Origin: Neelides folsomi | Taxonomy: Eukaryota; Arthropoda; Collembola; Neelipleona; Neelidae | Assembly (NCBI GenBank): GCA_034687125.1 | Contig: JAQGBZ010000497.1 | Coordinates: forward strand, 1 to 39,712 | Direction of reading: 5' to 3' | Length of the DNA: 39,712 nucleotides | In this document: positions 1-10,002 of the stretch, piece by piece | Layout: each line of letters starts with the position of its first letter | How positions within the stretch are numbered: position 1 is the stretch's first letter | The notes under the pieces: generated by a model | Told to the model about the DNA's origin: nothing | Seen by the model: only the letters and a program-made list of their open reading frames with translations | Database searches by the model: none | Position numbers and translations under genes: made by a program

Positions 1-420
1 GCAACCTTCATATTTTAACGGGCAACGTTGCCCGTTTCGGGCAATTTTGCCTTTTTGAGGCAACATTGCCCAAAAACGGGCAATGGTTGCCTCTTTTCGG
101 GCAATTATTGCCTCTTTTCGGGTAATCATTGCCTCTTTTCGGGCAATCATTGCCTCTTCGGGCAATGGTTGCCCGAAACAGGCCCGCGTTCTGGACTTTG
201 ACCGATGTTGGGTCCAAAACGGGCAACAATGGGCAACCATTGCCCGAAACCAGGCAACCATTGCCCGAAACCAGGCAATGCTTGCTCGAAATCAGGCAAT
301 CGTTGCCACAAAACGGGCAGCGTCCGCTAAAACGGGTTACATTGCCCGAAACGGGCAAGGTTGCCCGAGAGATTTTTAAAACCAGGCAACGATAGACCGC
401 TAAAAATAAACGTTGCCCGC
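1..420. repeat. Fold-back array of GGGCAA/TTGCCC words
   Basis: The left half (about 55-175) has ~21 bp units of the form CGGGCAATnnTTGCCTCTTTT in a row. The right half (about 225-370) has the same word family in the opposite orientation, as in GGCAACCATTGCCCGAAACC. A short unique GC-rich spacer (about 180-225) lies between them. Each unit holds an internal GGGCAA...TTGCCC inverted repeat, so both the units and the whole block could fold back. The block is far more GC-rich than its surroundings and its left end lies outside the window. Reading frames across it only reflect the repeat. It is probably the end or body of a fold-back transposable element or a satellite. Confidence 0.8.
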
Positions 421-937
421 TTAAAATTTAAAATAGCCCACATAAATATTAATGTAGCCTGAACTTTTATTGGATGAATTAATGATCACTTACAATTTAA
501 ACCTTTTTACTAAACTTTCATTAATAACAATATTTTATTTTAATTCATAATAAAATTAACAAATAACAAAATAATTTAAATTATAAAATTCATGGTCATT
601 TCAATCAAATTTTTATCAACATTACATATAATGATAATATAATACTTAAAAACATTTAATTAATATTAAAAAAAATTATTATGAAACAAACATATTATGA
701 TAAGAACACAATACAAATTAATATACCTACTTGTTTAATAGGTATACATCAAGCTGTGGACATAGGAATGTAATACTAATATGCGCCCGGAGGGAATACG
801 CCATCTCGGGTACAGATTCAAACATCGAACCGTTCAGTATAGTTTGTCATTGCTTGTTCATCACTATTGTTATCTTATAATTATTTTAATCATTTATTCG
901 TTTTAAAATTAAATTACAATCAGTTTATTTAAACAAA
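421..937. other. AT-rich stretch without a gene
   Basis: This AT-rich DNA separates the fold-back array from the THAP start codon. A slightly GC-richer patch near 780-840 has no recognisable feature. A 5' end of the P-like element should lie here, but I could not identify a terminal inverted repeat or target duplication by eye. Confidence 0.5.
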
Positions 938-3010
938 ATGCCAAATAGCTGTGCTATAGCTGAATGCAGTCAGGTAAAAATAAGTGTCATATTACATTCA
1001 TTTCCAAAAGACAAAGGCTTGTGCAAATCGTGGATTTTAAAATGTAAGATAAAATTAATCCAATAACTTCGAGGATATGTTCAGATCATTTTTTACCTTC
1101 TGACTATAAACGTGATTTGCAAATTGAACTTATTAATTTACCAATCTTGAAGAGATTGAAACCCGAAGCAATTCCGTCTATATTCCCAACAAGACAACAA
1201 AATGATAGCAACGAAACTAAACGAGGAATGCGGACAGAAAAAAAGAAGAACCGGCATTTAATTAATCGATAGAAGGTATATTCATATTATAATTATAAAA
1301 TTTATAATTTTAACTATAAATTGGCTATAAATTACATACATATAATTTATTTGTTAATTATTAGAGAAAAATAATGAAGAACTCGAAATTCCGGAACCAG
1401 GGAAAATAATTAATTTAAAATCTGACCAATATTGCCAAACAAAATAGGTAATATAAAAATATTTATTTTATTATATTTTACAATAAAACAGATCAAATAT
1501 GTTATAATAAATTATTTATTTTAATATTCTTTATAGATAATGAAGTTATAATACTGAGACAAACCATTGAAATGAAAAATAAAAAAATTCATCAATTAAA
1601 AAAGAAAAATGAAAAGCTAAAAAGAAGGTTAAAATCAAAATCCGAAAAGATCAAGGACACTGAAGTTATGATGAAATCTTCTTACAGTGAGTCACAAAAA
1701 TTAAATTGTTTTCCAGTTCTAAAAAAGTCAAATGGAATGTAAAAGACATTGCTCCAGCTCTCGCTCTCAAAAGTGTATCTCTAAAAGCCTACGAAACGGC
1801 ACGCAACGTTTGGAAAATTCCACTGCCGACAACAAGAACATTGAGAAGATGGATGCAGAATTTTACTTGTTCAGAAGGAATATTAAGAGATGTTCTTAAT
1901 ATATTGAAATGCAAGATTGAAGATTTAAATACTACGTCCAAAATATGTGATTTGTCATTTGATGAAATGTCACTTGACTCAGAGTACATGCGTGATACGT
2001 CAACTGATCAAATAGTGACTGATTCGAAAGTGCAAGTTGTTATGTTACTAGGTCTTTGTGATCACTGGAAACAACCCATTTATTACGCATTTAACCAACC
2101 GATGACTCGTGAGATTTTAAATGAAATAATCATTGCTGTTGAAGAATCTGGACTACTTTCATATGCTATAACAAATGATCTTGGAGGTGAAAATCGTTCT
2201 ATTATGAATAATTATGGTATAAATGAAAATATTAATTATTTTATAAACCCATTTGACATTATGAGAAAGATTTATTAGTTTGCGGTTCCTCCACATATGC
2301 TTAAGTTGGTAAGAAATCATTTAATTGATGATGGTGTAATTTTTTCTAATAACAAAATTATTGATGAGGAAGTAATGCAAGTTATTAGTGAAAATGGAGA
2401 TGAGTTAAAATTATGCCCTAATTTGCCAAACAAATTATTATATTTAACAGGAGCAGAAAGAATGAGAGTTACGCCTGCTGCACAATTATTATCACACCAC
2501 ACTGCATCACTTTTAAAGTATTCATATCCAAATGACCCTTCCGTTTCCGATTTTTTTGAAATTATTAATAACGCATTTGACGTTTTGAATTCTCGCTACC
2601 CATTCAATGAGAAAAATAAATTAAAATGTGGATTTGGAGTTAATTATTCAGAACAAAAGGATGCTTTAGATGAATTCATTTTGCTTATTAATTCAATGAG
2701 ATTTATGTCAAAGAATGGAAATAAAAAAGAAAAACTTCCATGTCAAATAGGATTTATAATTTTTGTAAATTCTCTCTTTATGCTTTATGACGACCTTCAA
2801 AAGATTTATGGTGTCAAATATATTCTATCTAGTCATACAAATCAAGATGCTCTAGAAAACTTCTTTTCTGTTATAAGAAACTTTAGTGGAAATTCAAACT
2901 CATCTCCAACAGCCGTTGATTTCAAACACAGGTTCAGACTTATATTATTACGGTCAAAATTACGGGCACCTAAACAAACCAACAGTTTGTTTGACAATAA
3001 TTTGAGTTTT
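938..3010 (+). pseudogene. Decayed P-element/THAP9-type transposase
   Basis: The ATG at 938 opens a THAP zinc-finger DNA-binding domain: Cys residues in SCAIAECSQ, then HSFPKD, a Trp, and ICSDHF further on (C2CH pattern), up to about 1200. A Lys/Leu-rich likely coiled-coil segment follows at 1538-1685, and a further coding block with the P-element helix-turn-helix and catalytic core runs from ~1713. P-family transposases cut DNA with an RNase H-like acidic triad. Candidates here are the D of SFDEMSL, the D of ITNDLGGEN and the D/E of NQDALENFF. Lesions are visible. The frame shifts inside the THAP domain near 1042-1046: the upstream part reads in one frame and DKINPITSRICSDHF in another. An in-frame TAG lies at 2276-2278, between KIY and FAVPPHMLK. 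The expected C-terminus is missing because the sequence passes into IR-like DNA near 3010. The THAP and linker pieces may be separated by introns (about 1270-1370 and 1430-1535). The element is not expected to make an intact enzyme. Confidence 0.85.
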
Positions 3011-5191
3011 GCACACTGCCATTTAATTTATGTAGTTTCTTTAAATAATGAAATTTCTTCCAATATCATGATTTTAAATAAATTTATGAATCAAATATTA
3101 GATATGGTTTTAGAAAGCAGAGAATTTGTTTTTAGGAAATTTATTTCAAACCTCCAAATCGTTACTGAACCTAATTTAATATTTCCAAATAGAGAAATTT
3201 CAACTTTAAATCAACTAATATTTTAAATGATATGAACGATTTTGAAGGAGTTGTTCATACTTCATTTGTTATGAATTCAGATAAATCTTCTATCGAAAGA
3301 CTTTTATCTGGATGTCTTAAGATAGGTGCACATTTCAATTCTAAAACAAGCTTAGCAAGCTTAATGTTTTATTCAGCATCGAAGTTGAAATAAAATTCTG
3401 GAATGGGATTTAATAAGTTTATAGATTTCTGTTACATAAAGCAAAAAGTTCAGATACATAATCAATAACCCAAAAATATCTATTTAATACACATCTTAGT
3501 GCAATTAGATTATGATTCCGTTTAAATTACCGTTTCAATAAAAAGTTCATGAGCCACTTTTTAAATATACATGCAAACTACTGTAACTTTTGTTATTATT
3601 AATTGTGAAAAAGTATAGAATGCCCGAAAATTGTACGAATCGGGACAGTGACTCAAGCAGCAGAGGACAGTCTCTCAAGCAGAAGGAGGAACCGCTGCAG
3701 GAAGGCTCTCTTTGATTCAAGGACCACGGATACTGTCGTCTCGCCGTTACAGTTAATTTATTAAGTTACGCCCGTAACAGCCATAAAAATCTCTCTGAAT
3801 AAATTAAAGTTTTTTTTAATTCCCTCTCTATTCAATTAACCTATCATCCACGTATCCTTTGACTCGTCACATACTTTCTTATCATCTTATTACAATTTCA
3901 TAATACTTAAATGCCCCACTAGACAAATATTGGAATTTTTCGCATTGGATAATTATAAAAAATGTTTGATTCATCAATGATCCGTCATTTTCATACCGAA
4001 TTACAATTTGCATTTACAAAATTCATCAATAAAAAATATGTAGATAATTATTCTATTATTTTGTTTGATTATTCCGTACGGGCATTTCAAATGGAATTCT
4101 TCTGATTCTATTAATGATTAGCATCACAAAATAGATCAATATCTTTATGTTTTACAAAATTGATGTACAAATTATAATAATATGGGTTTGTTCTTTATAC
4201 AATATTTTTGGAACAAGAACGCTCCCTGGTAGGAAAAATCCTATCTACAAATATTAAACTTATTATTTTAACGGCCTTATTCATAATAATGGGGTTTGTT
4301 TTAAGTACAGCTTACAAAGGAAAATTGTTTTTAATAATTATTTCTGATCCGATGCTTCGAATACATCAAACATTTAGTGATTTAGCAAATTATGCAGAAA
4401 ACGAAATAATCACAATATCGTACGTAACAACAAATATAATTATGGGTGATCTTCAAAATAATAAATTTACTGATCAAGAATTAGAAGATAATTATTTAAA
4501 TATTTTGAATCTAGTTTTTTAACATATTTAATTCTAGATAAAATCTAAAAATAAGTTGACAAATTTAAAAGATCAGTTCACCTTTTTCGTGGGAACCTAG
4601 ATAAACTTTTATTTATTTTAAAAGAAAATAAACCAATTATTTCAGATAAAGGGATTAAGTTCAAAGATATCTTTTACTTGATAGATGATTCCTCAACTGT
4701 GATAGATTTCGAAAAATGATTGATTTCAATTTTCCGGGTAAATATATTGTAAAACAACTAAAATTTGAAAGTAAGTATTCATCCCGATTCCATATCAAAC
4801 TTTCAACAAATTATTATTTTGGAGTTAAATTAGAATGTGTAATTTTAAGAATTGTTGAGTCTGGAATTTATAAAATTTGGGAAAACGGTAGGCGGATCAC
4901 AATTGGAATTGGAATTTATAACCATGAAAAACTTTTAGAAAATAGAAGGTGGAATCGAAAGAAGTATAATAAAGTTGAAGTTTGTCTAAACCTAAATTTA
5001 TATATAATTCAAAGAGGTTAAATTTTAAGAAGATGTTTCCTTTTATTGCTATTGCATTTAATTTATTATTTAATACTTTGTTAATTTTATCAATTGAAGT
5101 AATTTGGAATAGCGATTATATTCAGAGTATTCAATTGTTAAATAAAAATCTTGTAACATTTTTAAGAAATAAAATATTGTATTATTGGTAG
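3010..5191 (+). pseudogene. Truncated, broken copy of the downstream IR-like gene
   Basis: From about 3018 the sequence matches the gene at 7196-9581. HLIYVVSLNNEI corresponds to HLIYAISLNNEI there, and the match is visible in the DNA as well. The 5' quarter of the gene, including the signal peptide, is missing and replaced by the P-like transposase, whose reading frame continues in frame into this copy until a stop at 3224-3226. Further frame breaks follow. Homology stops near 3450 and resumes near 3940, so ~490 bp of foreign sequence is inserted. The TM2 region at 4208-4522 (MGFVLSTAYKGKLF) is open and in frame here, unlike in the downstream copy. The tail at 4716-5191 still shows the third membrane segment but in two frames. 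This is a dead tandem duplicate. Confidence 0.85.
3450..3938. mobile_element. Insertion within the IR pseudogene, possibly a solo LTR or TE fragment
   Basis: This stretch has no counterpart in the intact paralogue, where the flanking matches are only about 60-100 bp apart. It contains a GC-richer block (about 3615-3775) followed by an AATAAA-type signal near 3800. A TGTAAC near 3583 and a TTATTACA near 3890 could be the ends of a solo LTR of roughly 310 bp. I see no convincing target duplication, so the class and exact ends are uncertain. Confidence 0.5.
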
Positions 5192-7195
5192 TTGCTGTTG
5201 TATTGAATAGTAAATTGTGATTATAAACTATATAGTTTTAATGTGCACTTATGTATAATATAATATTATTAATATTTAGTACTCTATTATAGTCAATTTC
5301 ACTTTGGTTCTCTACTATTCTCCTACCTATCCAAAAATGGAGCTTTCTCTTATAACATCATTAGGCTTGAATAAAATAGTATTTATATCTACTTTATTTA
5401 AGGTTTGTTTCAAAATAATCAGATTTATAGATAACTTAATTATTTGACATACATAATTACATATACAATCCAATATCGATGTTAGGTTTAACCATTATGA
5501 ATCATGAAAAGGGATTATATTCCATAGTTTTAAAATTTAAAGTAAAATAAAAATGTAAATATTATTATCAATTTATTTAATCTTCAATACGTGCGCCTAC
5601 ACGTATATACCATGCATAATACGTATTTCATTCATTGCTCATTAAATCATAATATCGACCCAATGAGATATTAGTTGTTTAAATATCATCAAAGTCGCAT
5701 TGCATTTCATTGTACTAAGTAACCAGAAAGAATTAAGTACACCTACATATGTAAATTTAGTTTAATTGACATTTATTCTCAATTTCAAAATTACGATTAG
5801 GTATTCACTTTAGAAAACAATATTTACTATGCTATAATTCCCCGATTTGCCATATGTTAAATGAATACCTGTGTCGAAGAAATGTAATAACTAACACCAC
5901 GATATTATATAAATATAGATTGCTTATTAGATAAACAAACTTATCCTTAGTTAGATAACATCATTTTAATTTAAATGTCCTATTTACCATTAATTAGTAA
6001 TTCAATAAACCAATATTTAATGTTCTAATTCTCCTTGAAAAACAAAGATTACATACAGAGAATTCTACTTATAATAGGTTTTCTTTAAATACTTTATTCA
6101 CTTTTAATTTTCAGACCACTTTTCTAAAAATGAGCTATGCCTAATATGAAATATGGTTTATTTATCCTAGATGCGAGTCATCTTTAATTGTTAACATGAA
6201 TTCCATTCTAACCATTTGAGCTGCCAGCCAGCACAAGAAGATCATGAGTATTGGTTATTGATAAATTTTTAGTACAAGATGTGATGCTTGGGCCTATACT
6301 AGCATTATGCTCCTAGCCTTACTCACACGGGTCTCCGCGGGCTCTCGTACGGGCGAACGGCTCAATGACCTAACTACTCGGTCTGTATCCCTATGCTCCG
6401 AATCCTCCGCCCTCCGTATGTTACCCGCTAAATCCTAGGCCCTAGCGTCACAGACAATTATCGGGATGATCAATAAAGATATAATAATATGACTTGGGAA
6501 ATAGACTCTCTTTATTCTCTGACTCTCCAATACACGTCTGACCGGTCTGGTGGTTGGGATGCAACTCTCGTCGCGAGGGATGGCTTCGGTCCCTCTTCTC
6601 TCTTCGGCACCAGTCCACAGATTCCTCCACTGACACTTTACCGTTTCCTCACAAAGCTATGCCCTCAAATCTAAAATAAGAGAATAGAAAAGAATTATAA
6701 AGGTCTACTTCTGATTTACGTATTTTTAAAACGACGAACTTCTCAAATTTAAATATTGAAAAGTGCCATTTCTATGGTAAAACTTTATTGCTGACTTTCC
6801 GAGACTAATTTTATTTATATTTAAAAATGTTCTTGACTGTAAAACTGGTAAGTTATATGATTTTTACTCTTTATGTATATTACATTACTCATTAAAAAAG
6901 AAACAATTTAGATATCACTCTGTACATTTGTGACCTATACATATGTATGCAAGTGAGAACGGATTTCATAATTTAGGATTAAATATTATTTAATCATTAA
7001 ATAATAACTTTGTTTTACGTGTTGTTTCCTGGTTTCTATAGTGATTTAATTCAAAATATTTATTTTGTTTATTTTTTAAGCTTATAATTAAAATAATATT
7101 AAGAACAAGTTGATATATTCTACAACTATTTAAATTTGAAAATTGAGTTATTCAAGAGAACGTAACACTTTGAATTGTTTAAATAGTCTTTTAAA
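5192..7195. other. Intergenic DNA with a GC-rich island
   Basis: This is AT-rich DNA between the IR pseudogene and the IR gene, with no supported gene. It includes a GC-rich island at about 6285-6670 (listed separately). The last ~200 bp before 7196 should hold the IR promoter, but no core promoter motif is convincing. Confidence 0.5.
6285..6670. mobile_element. GC-rich island, probable transposable element remnant
   Basis: The base composition jumps sharply, with words such as GGGTCTCCGCGGGCTCTCG and CTCGTCGCGAGGGATGG, and then returns to AT-rich DNA. An AATAAA-like signal lies near 6473. Short overlapping open frames on both strands (6448-6636 and 6489-6674) match no family and look spurious. 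The pattern resembles an LTR or leader fragment of a retroelement, but I could not define the ends or name the family. Confidence 0.35.
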
Positions 7196-9581
7196 ATGGG
7201 ATTTAATATACAAAACATTTTTAAAAAAATTGATAAATTTTGTTGTATTCAAGCGATATTGTATTCTTGCCTAATTAATTTTTGTTCAACATTAGAAATT
7301 AAGGACTATAATAATTATAATTTTGGAAACGAAAAAACTTTTGAAAAAACTTCAAATTATTTGGCATCGATGAGTATTTGTGAAATTCATTTAGCAAAAC
7401 TCATCAAAGAAATGAATTTAATAAATAAAACTAATTTATTTGATCAATATGTGAATTTCTATTCAAATTATCTTCAATCAGCAGTAACAATTAATTCCAA
7501 TGAAATTGTTGAAAACAGTCTAAGAAATTATTATCATAAAATTATTGAAACATTTACTTTACCTAAAAAGCATTTGCCTTGCAAAGTAATTATTTTTATA
7601 TATAATGAAAATCTAAAAACTGCATATCAATTTTACTTAATTATGGATATTTTGGATTATCTATCAATGTTTATACAAATATCAAAAATGCATTTTACTG
7701 TTATTGCACTTACGGGAAATTTAAAGAATTTAAAGTTAACATTTGAGGAAAATGAAAAATTGGTAATGAAGAGTATTAATATGAATAACTTTAAATATCC
7801 AGCGGATAGCCATTTAATATATGCAATTTCTTTAAATAATGAAATTCCATCACAGATCGTAACTTTAAATAAATTCACGAATCAAATGTCAGATTTTAAT
7901 TTAGAAAATTATGAATTTGTCATTAGATATTTTATTTTAAATTTAAAGCTACTTGCAGAATATGAATTAACATTTCCTTTTAATAAACTCGCAAATTTAA
8001 TATATTTATCTACTTTTTTAAATAACAACAATGATTTTGAAGGTGCAGTAATAAATTTTAATTTATTTTTTAAAATAAATATCAAAAAAGAAGTCTATAG
8101 ATGCCATATGTTAGGTCTATATCCTCATTCTAATGATAAATACTATTGCTTATTATTCAATTCTGCATTGAAACTCAACTTTACGATAGAAAATGGTTGG
8201 AAACTTTATAGGGTAATCAATCAAGTAGCATTTCGATTACCTACCGCCAGCGCATTGAAATATTACTTTCATTATATTTTTAGAAATGATCGAATGAAGT
8301 ATGATTATACGATAATTAGTTATTTTTACGATGTACAACAATTTACATTTACAAAATTCATAAATAAAGATTATACAGATAACTATTTAATTATTTTGCT
8401 TCCGTTTGAAATGCCTATTTGGATTTTAATTATTTTATTAATATGTTTAACAGGATTGATCAATGCTTTTAAGTTTTACAAAATTAATTTCCAAATGACA
8501 CTAAATCATTTATTTATTCTTTTCACAATATTTATAGAACAAGGACATTCATTAACATCAAAAATCTCAACAAATTTAAGTTATTATTTTAACCACAATC
8601 TTTATCTTAATGGGATTTGTTTTAAGCACCGCTTACAAAGGAAAATTATTTTTATTAATTATTTCCGATCCATTGCCTAAAATATTTCAAACGTTTGAAG
8701 AATTAGCAAATTATGAAAGGAGTGCCAAAATTTTAACATGGTCGCAAATACTTGATAGTAAGTATATTTCCGAGATAGCCAACATTTCTTTACAAGATTT
8801 ACAGAAAAATTATATTAAATATTATATTTCATCGTTTTTACATATGTTTTCAGATAAAAATATATTAGATAAAAAAATTATCTCAAATGCTGTTGATTTA
8901 AAAAGATTAGTTTATTTTGTTGTAACTGATATAACCCAAATTTCAGTTACCAAAGGGGTCAGTAAGCCATTAATTACAAATAAGGGGGAAATTAAACTCA
9001 AATATAATTTTTACATAATTGATGATTCTACTTTTTTACACATTTTAGAAAAAACTATTGAATTTAAATATCCTGATAAATTCTATATTGTGAAACAGCT
9101 TGTATTTGAAAGTCTGTATTCAGTTAGAAATCATATTAAACTTTATGATAATTATCACTTTAAAGTTAAATTTGAAAATGTTATTTTAAGGTTTGTCGAG
9201 TCAGGATTTTATAAAATTTGGGAAGAAGGTTTTAAAATAAATTCTTATCTTTATGCACAAGGTGCTGAGACTTATAATATTGTAGAGTATTTAAAATTGA
9301 GAAAGTTGAACCGAGAGGAATCTAATAAAATTAATACATTTAAAAGTTTGAATAAACCCAAATTCATATATAACCCAAAAAGCATAAATTATAAAAAAGT
9401 ATTCCCATTTTTATCTATTACATTTCATTTGTTATTAATTTCATTTTTTATTTTATTAATTGAATTATTTTGGAATGGTAATTACTTTCAAAATATCTAT
9501 TTTTGGAACAAAAATAAAGTGACAAAATTTCTGAAAGAATTGTTTAAATTCATTAAAAATAAAATAAATAATAATAATTAA
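7196..9581 (+). pseudogene. Ionotropic receptor-like gene with one frameshift
   Basis: This is a single-exon gene for a divergent arthropod ionotropic receptor, a ligand-gated cation channel of chemosensory membranes related to iGluRs. The ATG at 7196 is followed by a hydrophobic segment (AILYSCLINFCST) that fits a signal peptide. A long ligand-binding region with little recognisable sequence comes next. TM1 (FEMPIWILIILLICLTG) lies near residues 401-425 and a pore-like hydrophobic stretch follows (LFILFTIFIEQGHS). The frame then changes near 8577-8582. The other frame carries the family-typical TM2 end (MGFVLSTAYKGKLF), the second lobe, and TM3 (FLSITFHLLLISFFILLIEL) near 9400-9460, ending at 9581. 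The upstream copy shows 2 bp more at this point (ATTAAACTT against TTAAGTT), so a 2 bp loss explains the break. Either this is a recent pseudogene or there is a sequencing error; otherwise the gene would encode about 795 aa. Confidence 0.8.
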
Positions 9582-10002
9582 TTCAATTCAACTTAAATCC
9601 TTCAATATAAGAAATTGAAAAATGGAAAGTTATTTGTAATGGCGTTTTACTGACCTTTTTGAAATTTCAAAGTATTTCAATTTTCAATACATTTCAAAAT
9701 ATACTAACCCAACCTCTAGCCTAACCTTGCTTTCATAACATAGTTAATTAAAACTCAATACTCTTGTAATTAAAACTCACCTGAATAAAACATTATTAAT
9801 ATTGATATTACTATAGAATTAAATACTAATTGCAATAAAAAAAGTGTAAAATTCATTTTTATACTATGTAATACATTCATATCTTTCATCTTTCATCTTT
9901 TTATTGTTTAAATATGGTTATGGTACTTATATTTTTTACTTTGAATATTAATAAAACTAATTGAGATATTTTACTTTAATTCAGATGATGGATACAAAGG
10001 GT
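9582..10002. other. Intergenic AT-rich DNA between convergent genes
   Basis: This is the 3' side of both the IR-like gene and the calreticulin-like gene on the other strand. No gene, repeat or RNA feature is visible. Confidence 0.5.

Noticed and set aside
8..395. Three open frames of 88-116 codons on both strands at the left edge
   Set aside because: They are the GGGCAA/TTGCCC repeat read as protein; the translations only echo the repeat.
780..850. GC-richer patch considered as a tRNA
   Set aside because: No cloverleaf arms or TPsiC-like GTTCRANNC box in the right spacing could be found.
6448..6674. Two overlapping open frames in the GC-rich island
   Set aside because: They are short, antisense to each other, match no family and have no splice context.
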